Of a stretch of DNA of 44,790 nt, positions 16,401 to 25,366 are shown one piece after another; within the stretch, counting starts at the first letter, position 1, and each line of letters begins with the position of its first letter. Position numbers and translations under genes: made by a program. The notes under the pieces are model-generated. The model was given only the letters and a program-made list of their open reading frames with translations. It was not told the origin of the DNA and did not search any database. The stretch spans positions 1-44,790 of the forward strand of contig DPRM01000041.1 in assembly GCA_003537645.1 (NCBI GenBank). The letters are read 5' to 3'. Source of the DNA: Prolixibacteraceae bacterium. Its GTDB lineage: Bacteria > Bacteroidota > Bacteroidia > Bacteroidales > Prolixibacteraceae.

Positions 16401-17690
16401 TCAGGGTTTTATTTCGATAGAGTAAATTGCGTCGTTCTTGTTTTCCTGTGAGTACTTGCCATAAAGCAGCGTGTTTGCGTCGATCCATTCAATTTTTCCC
16501 CAGTCGGTGCTGATGTTATCGTTTTCGGCTCCGGTAATCTGGCTGTATTTTTTTGTTGTCAGATTATAAATCCAGATTTGGTTGTTTCCTGACCGGTTGC
16601 TGATAAATGCAATTTTTGAATGGTCGGGAGAAACAACCGGGCTGATATCCATCCAACCTGAAGTTAAAAGCTGCTCAATATTTTTGTTTTGAAGCGAAAT
16701 CCGGTAAATTCCATTTTTGTTTTTTTGCCTGAAAACACTGAAATAGATCAATCGATCGTCGGGCGACCAGGATGGCCTGCCCAGAGCAATGTTACCGGTT
16801 GTGGCCGCGTCAAGGTTTAAATTGGTGGTGAGTTGCTCTTTCTGCAACCCGTCAGCCGATATTTTCCAAAAATTAAATTCTTGCGGGGAACCTTCGTCCG
16901 ACGAGTAAACAATCCATTTTCCATCATTCGAAAATTCAGGATTGAGATCAAAAACATCGCCCTTTGTAATTTTGCTGATCTTCCGGGTCTGATAATCGTA
17001 AACCGCTAAATGTTGGGGGCGGCGTCCGTTTTTGCTTATTTCGTGCTTGTCGGTGCAGTAAACAATCTTCATTTCGGCAGGCGACCAGTCTGGAAAGTAG
17101 GCAGAAGTGTCAACAATGCTATTTACTCTGGTTGCCAGGTTATAGGTAAACAGGGACATATTTCCGTATTTACCGTTATCCCACGAAAAATTACGATTAA
17201 TGTAGGCCAGAATCTGCCGGGTTTTATCCATTGAACCAGTTTCGATCGGGTAGTTGGGCGAAGCTGCAACCTGATTAACTTTTGCAGCAACCGATGGAAT
17301 GACCATGATTGTATCCGACATCAATGACTCTTTTCCCTTCTTGATTGCTTTTACCGCGATGTAGTAATAACTTCCGTTTGATAAATTCCTAAACGTATGG
17401 CTGTATGTTTGATCATTGCTAAGTGTCGCAACTTTTTCAAGGGTTTCAGGATCATTTTTCGAGAGATAGATTTCGAATTTGTCTGGATCGATGTATGTAA
17501 ATGGTAACAGAATCTTATTGAATATTACCGGATTAAGCCAATGGATAGTGATTCCGGAGTCAAACTTTTGAGCTATTGGTTTGGGTACCCAAATTTCGGT
17601 TTTGCTTTTTTCATCCAGTATTGCCTCGTTCTCACAAGCAAGGCAGAACGTTAGCAAGAAAAGAAAGACTAAAAGCTGTGGCTTCTTCAT
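16401..17690 (-). CDS. Lipoprotein with an FnIII-like domain and a TolB-type (PD40) propeller
   Basis: This 429-residue protein starts with a lipoprotein signal (FCLAC, Cys19). A fibronectin type III-like domain spans roughly 35-125 (ending NGSYYYIAVKAIKKGKES). Then come WD40/PD40-like repeats recognisable as NPEFSNDGKWIVYSSDEG, RPSWSPDDRLIYFSV and SPVVSPDHSKIAFISNRSG. Such proteins bind partners in the periplasm or on the cell surface and are not enzymes as far as known. It follows a small lipoprotein gene by 13 bp and is probably cotranscribed with it. Confidence 0.83.
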   Translation of the reverse strand: MKKPQLLVFLFLLTFCLACENEAILDEKSKTEIWVPKPIAQKFDSGITIHWLNPVIFNKILLPFTYIDPDKFEIYLSKNDPETLEKVATLSNDQTYSHTFRNLSNGSYYYIAVKAIKKGKESLMSDTIMVIPSVAAKVNQVAASPNYPIETGSMDKTRQILAYINRNFSWDNGKYGNMSLFTYNLATRVNSIVDTSAYFPDWSPAEMKIVYCTDKHEISKNGRRPQHLAVYDYQTRKISKITKGDVFDLNPEFSNDGKWIVYSSDEGSPQEFNFWKISADGLQKEQLTTNLNLDAATTGNIALGRPSWSPDDRLIYFSVFRQKNKNGIYRISLQNKNIEQLLTSGWMDISPVVSPDHSKIAFISNRSGNNQIWIYNLTTKKYSQITGAENDNISTDWGKIEWIDANTLLYGKYSQENKNDAIYSIEIKP

Positions 17691-17703
17691 TTTGCAGATA
17701 TTC

Positions 17704-18123
17704 CTAATTCTTCTGAATCAACAAGGCAACCCGCAAATCTTCGGGTTTCGAATCGGTGCCGTATTTCGGATATGGCTGGGCGTCAGCAATTTTTATGGTG
17801 AATCCTTCAGGTGATTTATCTTGCTCGTTAACTACCGAATGGATTTCAAAGGTCGATTTGTTGTTGCTGTCAGTCCATTCACCCTTCACGGTAACTTCTC
17901 CCTGCCAGATGCAAGCCAATCCTTCGGGGCAGCGTGAATCGCTTATTTCGTTGATTATTAATGTGTTTTTTCCATTATCCGAAGTGTAAAGCTGATTGAT
18001 GCGGAAAGTCGATACTTTTCCTACTGTAAATACAGGATCGGAGGTGATAACAGTTTCTTCGCAGCCCATTGCGGCAAAAAGAAAGAAGATCATTAAATAT
18101 TTTATTGTAGCATTGAGTTTCAT
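17704..18123 (-). CDS. Small lipoprotein of unknown function with a CPxGxxCxWxGE motif
   Basis: A 139-residue protein with a clear lipoprotein signal (AAMGC, Cys21). The distinctive motif DSRCPEGLACIWQGE lies at about 61-75, and its two cysteines could form a disulfide. I have seen this motif in uncharacterised Bacteroidota lipoproteins but know no function. It is the first gene of a two-gene unit with the TolB-type lipoprotein (13-bp gap). Confidence 0.75.
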   Translation of the reverse strand: MKLNATIKYLMIFFLFAAMGCEETVITSDPVFTVGKVSTFRINQLYTSDNGKNTLIINEISDSRCPEGLACIWQGEVTVKGEWTDSNNKSTFEIHSVVNEQDKSPEGFTIKIADAQPYPKYGTDSKPEDLRVALLIQKN

Positions 18124-18336
18124 GGCATCTGTTTTTAAATTTTAGAGAATAATAGTTCTGCACATTTAAGCTTTTCTTCCAGAACTAAAGACGATTGCCT
18201 GATCGTTTTAGTTGCGTAAAGCCAGAAAATAAGTACATGGGTTCGAAGTTCAAAAGTACATAAGCTGATGATTATGCCGAGTTGAGTTTTTCTGTGGGGG
18301 AACTTATGTACCCATGCACTCATGTACACTTTAAGT

Positions 18337-18344
18337 TATCTTTG
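18337..18344 (+). promoter_or_regulatory. Candidate -7 box of dusB
   Basis: TATCTTTG fits the Bacteroidota -7 consensus. It lies 25 bp before the GTG chosen as the dusB start and inside the longer open frame that begins at 18322, which argues that translation starts after it. Confidence 0.5.
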
Positions 18345-18369
18345 TCCTGTCAATAAAAAGAAAATAACT

Positions 18370-19383
18370 GTGAAAATCGGAACTATTGATTTAGGGGAGA
18401 TGCCGCTGTTTCTGGCGCCAATGGAGGACGTTACGTACAAATCGTTCAGATACATGTGCAAAAAATATGGCGCCGATGTGATGTACACCGAGTTTGTTTC
18501 GTCGGAAGCGCTGATTCGCGACATTCAGAAAACCAAGCAAAAAATGACGTTGTTCGATTTCGACCGGCCGGTAGCTATCCAGATTTACGGACACGACATC
18601 AATTCGATGGTTGAGGCCGCCAAGGTTGCTGAAGAATCGCAGCCCGATTTTATCGACATCAACTATGGTTGTCCGATGAAAAAGATTATTCGTCATGGTG
18701 CAGGTGCAGGTATGTTGCTCGACCCCGATAAAATGCAGCGAATGACCGAAGCCATTGTAAAAGCTGTAAAATTACCGGTGACAGCCAAAACGCGCCTGGG
18801 CTGGGATCACGACAGCAAAATTATTGTTGACGTGGCCGAACGCTTGCAGGATGCCGGAGTGGCGGCATTGGCCATTCATGGCCGCACACGAAGCATGTTA
18901 TATACCGGCGAGGCCGATTGGTCGTTGATTGCCGACGTGAAAAACAATCCACGCATGAAGATTCCGATCATCGGAAATGGTGACATCAACGGCCCGGTAA
19001 AGGCAAAAGCATTTTTGGATCAAAGTGGGGTAGATGCTCTGATGATTGGTCGCGGATCGATTGGCCGCCCCTGGATTTTTTCGGAAGTGAAGCATTACCT
19101 GAAAACCGGTGAACTACTTCCTCCCCCAACGGTTTCAGATGTTGTTCAGAATGTGCGCGATCAGTTGAATATGTCGATTGAATGGAAAGACAATGTGCGC
19201 AGCGGAATTCTGATGATGCGACGCCATTTTGCCAAATATTTCCCGACGCTGCCCAATTTCAGAGAGCACCGCATTCGTTTGCTTCAGGCCGAAACACTAG
19301 AAGATGTTCAGGAAATGCTCGAACTGATTGAAAAATTATATGGAGATGTTCGGGTTGATTATGAAAATGTTAGCCTGAAATAG
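18370..19383 (+). CDS. dusB: tRNA-dihydrouridine synthase
   Basis: FMN-dependent enzyme that reduces uridines in tRNA to dihydrouridine. From the GTG at 18370 the product has 337 residues and begins VKIGTIDLGEMPLFLAPMED, the normal start of this family. The longer frame from 18322 would add 16 residues that include a promoter-like box. Visible motifs are APMEDVT, the catalytic Cys101 in INYGCPMKK, TAKTRLGWD, and IPIIGNGDI followed by MIGRGSIGRPW (FMN phosphate binding). It is followed after a short tandem repeat by the DUF1232 gene. Confidence 0.92.
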   Translation: MKIGTIDLGEMPLFLAPMEDVTYKSFRYMCKKYGADVMYTEFVSSEALIRDIQKTKQKMTLFDFDRPVAIQIYGHDINSMVEAAKVAEESQPDFIDINYGCPMKKIIRHGAGAGMLLDPDKMQRMTEAIVKAVKLPVTAKTRLGWDHDSKIIVDVAERLQDAGVAALAIHGRTRSMLYTGEADWSLIADVKNNPRMKIPIIGNGDINGPVKAKAFLDQSGVDALMIGRGSIGRPWIFSEVKHYLKTGELLPPPTVSDVVQNVRDQLNMSIEWKDNVRSGILMMRRHFAKYFPTLPNFREHRIRLLQAETLEDVQEMLELIEKLYGDVRVDYENVSLK

Positions 19384-19388
19384 AAGAA

Positions 19389-19423
19389 AGTCCGAAGTTG
19401 GAAGACGGGAGTCCGAAGTCCGA
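19389..19423 (+). repeat. Five-unit 7-bp degenerate tandem repeat
   Basis: Between dusB and the DUF1232 gene the sequence reads as five 7-mers in phase: AGTCCGA, AGTTGGA, AGACGGG, AGTCCGA, AGTCCGA. Three units are identical. The preceding AGAAGAA may be a sixth degenerate unit. Confidence 0.8.
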
Positions 19424-19469
19424 ATGTGAAAATGAGCAATTCTTAAGCTGACGGTTTAATATATTGGTA

Positions 19470-19919
19470 ATGAAAAAATTTAAGACCATACAAATCGGGG
19501 CTAATCTTTACAGCTTGTTTGCTGATGAAATTAAGTCGGCCAAATTCCGGAAGCATTATTCAGATATTTCATTCTGGAATAAGGTGAAGCGATACTCAAA
19601 AGTTGCAGGAATGAAAGTCGTGTATCCTGCACTGCTATTGCAATACATGATGAAATCGGACGACGTGCCACTTAAAGCGAAGTTGATTTTATCGGCAGCA
19701 CTGGGTTATTTTATTTTGCCGATTGACTTCATCCCCGATTTTGCACCTTTGCTTGGGTTTACTGACGATCTGGGGGTTTTGCTGCTTATTATCCGCCAAA
19801 TGGCAGTTTATATTACTCCTGAAATCAGGGAACAAGCCCGTGAGCATGTGCAAAAATGGTTTGGCGAAACCGACAGTACTGAATTGGATATTCTGGATAA
19901 AGAGTACACGAATTTTTGA
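19470..19919 (+). CDS. DUF1232 (YkvA-like) membrane-associated protein
   Basis: A 149-residue protein read from the ATG at 19470; the TTG two codons earlier is less likely. It contains the DUF1232 core LGYFILPIDFIPDFAPLLGFTDDLGVL (about 79-105), a hydrophobic hairpin with conserved PxDxxPD and DD motifs. The function of the family is not known; it is found near transporters and stress genes. It lies 3 bp before the TSUP permease gene and is probably coexpressed with it. Confidence 0.85.
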   Translation: MKKFKTIQIGANLYSLFADEIKSAKFRKHYSDISFWNKVKRYSKVAGMKVVYPALLLQYMMKSDDVPLKAKLILSAALGYFILPIDFIPDFAPLLGFTDDLGVLLLIIRQMAVYITPEIREQAREHVQKWFGETDSTELDILDKEYTNF

Positions 19920-19922
19920 TAT

Positions 19923-20678
19923 ATGGAACTGCTTTCCTCGCTACAAATCAACACCCTAGAATGGACCATTATCATGGCTTGCGGAATGCTCATCGGCATG
20001 TCGAAAGTTGGAGTTCCGGGTGTTTCCATGATCGTTGTTCCGGCGCTGGCTTTTATCTTCGGGGCCAAACAATCGACTGGTGTTTTGCTACCTATTCTGA
20101 TGATGGCCGATATTTTCGGTGTGGCTTATTACCGTCGTCATGCCAATTGGGGGCATCTGGTGAAAGTAATTCCCTGGGCAGTGGTTGGCTTGCTTTTGGC
20201 GCTTTGGGTCGGAGAACAAGTTAATGACGAACAATTCAAAAACCTGATTGCAATTCTGGTTTTTCTAAGTATTGGACTGATGTTGTGGCAGGATAAACGA
20301 AAAGGCGCAAATCTTTTTCCTGATAAATGGTGGTTTGCAGCTTCGATGGGAATTCTGGGCGGTTTTGCCACCATGATTGGCAATGTGGCTGGACCTGTTT
20401 TTGCTATTTATCTGCTGGCCATGCACCTCCCGAAAAACAGTTTCATTGGCACCAGCGCCTGGTTCTTCATGATCATCAACTTTACCAAATTCCCGTTGCA
20501 ATTATTCGTTTGGGACAATATTAATACTGAAACATTAATGATTGATTTGGTCACTTTGCCAGCCATTGCAGTGGGTGCGTTTATTGGTTTTAAAGCCGTG
20601 AAAATCATTCCGGAGCATATTTACCGAGGAGCCGTTATTGTGATCACAGCTATTTCAGCATTTTTATTGCTTATCTGA
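19923..20678 (+). CDS. TSUP family permease (TauE/SafE-like)
   Basis: A 251-residue membrane protein with about eight hydrophobic helices and the duplicated glycine-rich motifs of the TauE/SafE (TSUP) family: MLIGMSKVGVPGVSMIVVP near the start and GILGGFATMIGNVAGP in the second half. The family moves organosulfur or other small anions across the inner membrane. The substrate cannot be deduced. It begins 3 bp after the DUF1232 gene and ends 3 bp from a convergent gene. Confidence 0.88.
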   Translation: MELLSSLQINTLEWTIIMACGMLIGMSKVGVPGVSMIVVPALAFIFGAKQSTGVLLPILMMADIFGVAYYRRHANWGHLVKVIPWAVVGLLLALWVGEQVNDEQFKNLIAILVFLSIGLMLWQDKRKGANLFPDKWWFAASMGILGGFATMIGNVAGPVFAIYLLAMHLPKNSFIGTSAWFFMIINFTKFPLQLFVWDNINTETLMIDLVTLPAIAVGAFIGFKAVKIIPEHIYRGAVIVITAISAFLLLI

Positions 20679-20681
20679 AAA

Positions 20682-22001
20682 TTATTCTACCGAATTCAAC
20701 AGCGACCAGCTTTCCAGCCAGTTGTCTTCACCAAACGCACCCACAAAAGTTACCTGCTGAAACCAGTTATCCGGATAAGTGGCAAGTGGTATATTCAGCT
20801 TCGATTTTGGTCTGAAGTCGGCTTTGTAATTGGTAAGCTGCGGATCGAGAACCAGGTTTTGAGCCTGAAGAAAATAGCTTGCCCAATCTGTTTTGTGTTG
20901 CCCGGTTGATACTCCCGAAATTTTGAAAATCTCAAAAGCCACATTTGAAGCAACCTGATGAAAAAGATTGTTTTTTACGGCCAGATTGCCGGCTTCCCAT
21001 TGATGAAACGAGTCGTGCTGTTGGTCTGTTTCCTGAATGGAAATACCCTTACTGTTGTTCAGGATAATTGAATTAGCAATTGTTCCGCCTGCATTATTAT
21101 CAAAAGCAATTAGTGGATTTGAGCTATTATTGCCTTTTGCATAAAGGGTTGCGTTGTAAATATTTGGCAGCGAATTGGGCAGACCATCAATCGGATTGGT
21201 GCCACCACCGGCTTCAATCAGTTTATCGCCCAAATAAGGTGACTGAATACCCAGCCAGAATTGTCCGTTTCCACTCCATCCCAGGTCGTAGTCGAAGGCA
21301 TCGTCGCCGCAATACGCCACAATCAAATGCTTCAGGTTTACATTTCCTCCAAATATTTCAACACCATCATCTTCATTCGAAATAACTTCCACATAATCGA
21401 TGGTTGTTCCACTTCCAACGCCTCCCAATGTTAAGCCATTTATTTCGTTTCCATCGCCAATATTGGTTCCTCCGTGCCTTATCGAAACATATTTCAAAGT
21501 ACCTGAATTATCATTTTCATTGCTTCCGCCGAACACAATCCGGGGTTCCGAAAACGGAATTCCTTCGATTAACGATTCTCCGCCTTCCACGTTCAGAGGT
21601 GCATTTCCCAGCATAATCAAACCGCCCCACAAACCGCGCGCTTCAAGCGGTATTGAGCCATTCAGATCATCTCCCTCTACCGTAAAAATAATAGGTTCTT
21701 CGCGGGTACCTTCGGCAATAATTTTTCCGCCACGGGCAACAATCAGCGCACTGCTGTTTTCTGCTTGTCCCGGACGAAAACGCACCACTGTTCCCGGTTT
21801 AATGGTCAGCGTTTGCCCATCGTTTACAAAAACCAAACCTTCCAGAACATATTTGGTGTCTTTGGTCCAGGTAACGGTGCCCGTACCATTTCCGCTGTCT
21901 TTCAGGGTTACTGCACCCGGCTCGACTATATAATCGCTTTTGCGGCACGAGCCCAAAATGAATAATCCCCAAACAATTAAGATGATAGCTGAAGTTCTCA
22001 T
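20682..22001 (-). CDS. Surface lipoprotein with a right-handed beta-helix, last gene of the phosphate group
   Basis: A 439-residue lipoprotein (FILGSC, Cys19). After a strand VNDGQTLTIKPGTVVRFRPG, repeats such as GTLKYVSIRHGG, TIDYVEVISNEDDGVEIFGG and LKHLIVAYCGDDAFDYDLGWSG follow, with the turn pattern and Asn/Gly ladders of a parallel beta-helix. The Asp-rich loops (EDDGVE, GDDAFD) could bind metal. Pectate-lyase-like folds bind or cleave glycans, but no catalytic set is evident. It lies 3 bp after the porin gene, itself downstream of a PiT transporter, so a role in phosphate-ester or organic phosphate capture is possible. That is inference. Confidence 0.75.
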   Translation of the reverse strand: MRTSAIILIVWGLFILGSCRKSDYIVEPGAVTLKDSGNGTGTVTWTKDTKYVLEGLVFVNDGQTLTIKPGTVVRFRPGQAENSSALIVARGGKIIAEGTREEPIIFTVEGDDLNGSIPLEARGLWGGLIMLGNAPLNVEGGESLIEGIPFSEPRIVFGGSNENDNSGTLKYVSIRHGGTNIGDGNEINGLTLGGVGSGTTIDYVEVISNEDDGVEIFGGNVNLKHLIVAYCGDDAFDYDLGWSGNGQFWLGIQSPYLGDKLIEAGGGTNPIDGLPNSLPNIYNATLYAKGNNSSNPLIAFDNNAGGTIANSIILNNSKGISIQETDQQHDSFHQWEAGNLAVKNNLFHQVASNVAFEIFKISGVSTGQHKTDWASYFLQAQNLVLDPQLTNYKADFRPKSKLNIPLATYPDNWFQQVTFVGAFGEDNWLESWSLLNSVE

Positions 22002-22004
22002 AAA

Positions 22005-23012
22005 TTACAAACTTACTTCGAGATCAAGAAAAATATACGATTTGTTGGCAACATTAGCCGCCCAGGGATACCAGTCCTGATAATCGAGCGCGACTTTAAT
22101 TCCTTTAACAGGAGAATATTGCACTCCGCCAATCAGTGTTGTACCATCTTTGGTCAACTGCCACGGTGTGGTTTTTCCTTTCAGAATGCTTGATTGCAAT
22201 TGGTCGTACCGGGCAAATAGCTGCAATTTTTTGTTCAGATTGTATTTGCTGAAAACAGAATAGCCAAAAATGTCCTGCCCTTCTTTGTGATTGTTGTTGA
22301 ACTGATAGTTGTATTCGCCTGCTATATTGAAATTTCCCTTGTAGGTATAAGAAACAAATACCACCGGAGTAATCTGGGCGATTTCGTCTTTCATGTAATC
22401 AACATATCCTCTAAAAAGGAACGATTTGCCGGGTGTAAGTGTTGCTCCAACAGCATATTTGAAAATATCGTCGCTTTGCAGACTGCTGTAGCCTTCGCCA
22501 TTTATCATGGTTAAATCGGCACTAAAAGTGTTTGAAAACTTGTATTCGGCCATCATTCCAAGGTCGGCCGATGAACCCAGTTTGTACTCATCGGCAAACG
22601 ATTTTTTCATATAACGGCGCTCCCATATTTTCTCCTGAAGTTCAAACTGTTTTAGGCTGATTAACCCGAACTGATAAGTAAGTCCCGATTTTTTATACTG
22701 AACGTAGGCATTTTTGAAATAAGCGTACCTTCTGATTTTTGAGAACTCCGATAAATCATTTGGGCTGCCGATATCGACATTGATGCGGGCACTAAATTCT
22801 TTGCTTAAAAAATGTTCGTATCCTAAATAGGCACGAACAAGGTCAAAGGCTGCCTCTTCCGATGATGCTTCACTAATCCCTTCATGAAAGTTGGCAAATA
22901 TGCGCCCGAAAGCTCTTCCGTATGGTTTAAACTCTTTTACATCCTGTGCCTGAAGATCGTTTCCAAAAGATAGCAGGGCAAATAAAACAAATGCAAGTAG
23001 GTATCTGGTCAT
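22005..23012 (-). CDS. Outer-membrane porin, probably phosphate-related
   Basis: A 335-residue protein with a signal peptide (ends ...NDLQAQ, about residue 22) and regular amphipathic strands with aromatic ends, for example KEFSARINVDIG, KNAYVQYKKSGLTYQFGLIS and NIAGEYNYQFN. The last residues LDLEVSL fit a barrel's closing strand. It resembles the OprO/P-like porins of Bacteroidota, but the anion-selective residues cannot be judged. It lies between the PiT gene (92-bp gap with a strong hairpin) and the beta-helix lipoprotein (3 bp), suggesting transport of phosphate or a phosphate compound. Confidence 0.78.
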   Translation of the reverse strand: MTRYLLAFVLFALLSFGNDLQAQDVKEFKPYGRAFGRIFANFHEGISEASSEEAAFDLVRAYLGYEHFLSKEFSARINVDIGSPNDLSEFSKIRRYAYFKNAYVQYKKSGLTYQFGLISLKQFELQEKIWERRYMKKSFADEYKLGSSADLGMMAEYKFSNTFSADLTMINGEGYSSLQSDDIFKYAVGATLTPGKSFLFRGYVDYMKDEIAQITPVVFVSYTYKGNFNIAGEYNYQFNNNHKEGQDIFGYSVFSKYNLNKKLQLFARYDQLQSSILKGKTTPWQLTKDGTTLIGGVQYSPVKGIKVALDYQDWYPWAANVANKSYIFLDLEVSL

Positions 23013-23058
23013 TGTTTCGATAATCGATTAATTTGAAAACATTAAAGATAAGCACATT

Positions 23059-23093
23059 CCGTCAGGTTAAATTCAGGGAATTTAACCTGACGG
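23059..23093 (-). other. Long perfect hairpin between the PiT and porin genes
   Basis: Sixteen-base arms CCGTCAGGTTAAATTC and GAATTTAACCTGACGG with a 3-nt loop, 12 bp after the PiT stop codon. No T-run follows on either strand, so it is not a standard intrinsic terminator. It may protect the 3' end of the PiT message or reduce read-through into the porin gene. Confidence 0.75.
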
Positions 23094-23104
23094 AGGTATT
23101 TGTT

Positions 23105-25366
23105 TTAGTTCTTTACCGACTGGGTAAAATCGTTCTGAATCTTCATCATGTTCGAAGTGTAGATCAGGATGTTTCTGGTTTCGCTTAATATGGTGATAAC
23201 CAGCAAGCTGTTTTTCGTCCCAATCTCGTTCTTTTTTATCGATTTGATCAGATTTTTTCGTGCTTCTTTATTCAGTTCGATAATGCCCGACTGTACTTTG
23301 TAAATTTCTTCAAGCTTTTCGTTGCTGTTATTCTCGAGCGAATTTAGAACCAGAGACATATAATTATTGAAAGCTTTCAGCAATTCCAACAATTCTTTCG
23401 CCTGCGAATCAGTCAGAGGTTTATGATTGTTGTCAACATGTTTGTAAACTGGATCGGTCAGGTATGAAAGCGAGTGAGCAATCTCTTTCAGGTAGTCGAG
23501 TGTAAGTATGTAATAATGAGTTGCTTCAACCGAGTCAACCGACGACAATGCCGAAATCGTTTGATAAGTGCTATTTCTCTTTTTCTCAAGCTTTTTCTCA
23601 AGCTGAGTCGAAAGTTGCACTTGTTTTCTCAACTCTTTATGATCTTCTTTTATCAGGAGTTGAATTGTATTGGTGTATAAATCGTTTACATCTTTCAATG
23701 TTTTTGTAATGCCGTTGTTGCATTTTTCGAACATGCTTTCGGCTGAAATCATTTCTTCAGCTTCTTTCTCTGTATCAAGGTTATTGCTAACTCGTTTTTT
23801 ATGGGTAAGGTGTGTGCGATAAAAGGCAAATAAGGCAAATGCAACTAAAATAATAACCCCAATTGCATTGGTATATCCCAAAAATGTTGAAAGCAGAAAC
23901 GCAACACTGAAAGCAGCAAGACCAGTGATGAACCAACCTCCGACAACTGTAAACACGCCGGTAATGCGGTAAACAGCGCTGTCGCGTCCCCATGCTCCGT
24001 CAACCAACGAGGTGCTCATAGCCACCATAAAGGTTACATAAGTTGTCGAAAGCGGAAGTTTAAACGAAGTGCCAATCGCAATTAGAATAGAGGCCACCAT
24101 CATGTTTACTGCAGCCCTTACCAGGTCGAACATTGGTGGGTCTTTTTCCTTTTTAAGCTGATTGTCAAGATCTGTTCTGTCGAAGCGTTTACTGATTCTT
24201 TTAATGACCGGCTGCGGTATCACACTGCTGAAAAATGTCGTTGTGTTCATTACCCGGCGAACCAAATATCTTGAAAAGGCTGAAGAACCAAAGCGTTCTG
24301 TTCCTTCATCCTGTCGGCTAAGTTTTAGTTCAGTATCAGCAACTGATCGTGCCTTTTTTGAAAACCATAAGGTTGTTACCATTACAACACCTGCACCAAA
24401 CAGGAAGTACAACGGAGTTTTGATTTCCCCGAGCAGGTTGCCCATTAACAGATCTGTTCCACCGTTGGCAACATAAGCTTTGTAGGCTTCAAAACCGGCA
24501 AGCGGAACTCCAATAAAATTAACAAGGTCGTTTCCGGCGAAAGCCATTGCCAGGGCGAATGTGCCTGCCAAAACAACAATCTTAAGTGGGTTGGCTTTGA
24601 AAATCCAATTTAATAACTGCAAAATTAATGTCCACAATACAAAGCTGCCAATAATTATGCTTATCGTGTTTTCCTGAATTAGCTTATAGTTTTCTTTGGT
24701 CATGAAGGATGCATCTTTCAGTCCTTTTATCAGGATAAAATAGGTGATTGCAGAAATGGCCAGACCGCCCCATAATGACCCATAATATTTGATTGTTTTT
24801 TCCGTATTGAAACTAAAGACTAAACGACTGATCCATTGAATAACGACACCAAAAACAAAAGAGAAAGCCACTGATAATAATATTCCTGAAATGATTGCGA
24901 GCGCTTTTGACGAGTTGATGAAATCTCCAATCTGTGCAACTTTTTCAACACCGTCGAGAACTATAATTGCACCATCGCCAACTTTAAAGAATGCCATTCC
25001 AACGGCGGCGCCCAGCAATCCGAACACGAGCGAAACTGTGGTTGAAGTAGGCAATCCGAAAGTGTTGAAAAAATCGAGCAAAAGTACGTCGGTGAACATT
25101 ACTGCCAGGAAAATGATGATCACTTCGGTGAAAAGGAAATACTGTGGATGGAAAAGACCTTTACGGGCAACCTCCATCATCCCGTTCGAAAGCAATGCTC
25201 CGGCTAATATCCCGAGGCTGGCAATAACCATTATAACCCGTCGTTTTGCCACTTTTGATCCAATGGCAGAGTTTAAAAAGTTAATCGCATCGTTGGCAAC
25301 TCCAACCATCAGGTCGGAAATAGCTAAACAAAACAATACGGCAATAAAAAGTACATAAATACTCAT
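23105..25366 (-). CDS. Inorganic phosphate transporter (PiT family) with a PhoU-like tail
   Basis: A 753-residue protein. The membrane part (about 1-530) is a PiT-type phosphate/cation symporter with the duplicated signatures VGVANDAINFLNSAIGS and AGNDLVNFIGVPLAG, and GLPTSTTVSLVFG and FKLPLSTTYVTFM for the second type of repeat. The last 200 residues are a charged helical region like the PhoU bundle that modulates phosphate uptake. This fits a fused regulator, because no separate phoU is nearby. It is transcribed away from the divergent phoB-like gene across a 566-bp gap, and the porin and beta-helix genes follow. Confidence 0.92.
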   Translation of the reverse strand: MSIYVLFIAVLFCLAISDLMVGVANDAINFLNSAIGSKVAKRRVIMVIASLGILAGALLSNGMMEVARKGLFHPQYFLFTEVIIIFLAVMFTDVLLLDFFNTFGLPTSTTVSLVFGLLGAAVGMAFFKVGDGAIIVLDGVEKVAQIGDFINSSKALAIISGILLSVAFSFVFGVVIQWISRLVFSFNTEKTIKYYGSLWGGLAISAITYFILIKGLKDASFMTKENYKLIQENTISIIIGSFVLWTLILQLLNWIFKANPLKIVVLAGTFALAMAFAGNDLVNFIGVPLAGFEAYKAYVANGGTDLLMGNLLGEIKTPLYFLFGAGVVMVTTLWFSKKARSVADTELKLSRQDEGTERFGSSAFSRYLVRRVMNTTTFFSSVIPQPVIKRISKRFDRTDLDNQLKKEKDPPMFDLVRAAVNMMVASILIAIGTSFKLPLSTTYVTFMVAMSTSLVDGAWGRDSAVYRITGVFTVVGGWFITGLAAFSVAFLLSTFLGYTNAIGVIILVAFALFAFYRTHLTHKKRVSNNLDTEKEAEEMISAESMFEKCNNGITKTLKDVNDLYTNTIQLLIKEDHKELRKQVQLSTQLEKKLEKKRNSTYQTISALSSVDSVEATHYYILTLDYLKEIAHSLSYLTDPVYKHVDNNHKPLTDSQAKELLELLKAFNNYMSLVLNSLENNSNEKLEEIYKVQSGIIELNKEARKNLIKSIKKNEIGTKNSLLVITILSETRNILIYTSNMMKIQNDFTQSVKN

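Noticed and set aside
18322..18369. Upstream start for dusB at 18322
   Set aside because: It would include a -7 promoter box and residues not seen in the family; GTG at 18370 gives the normal N-terminus.
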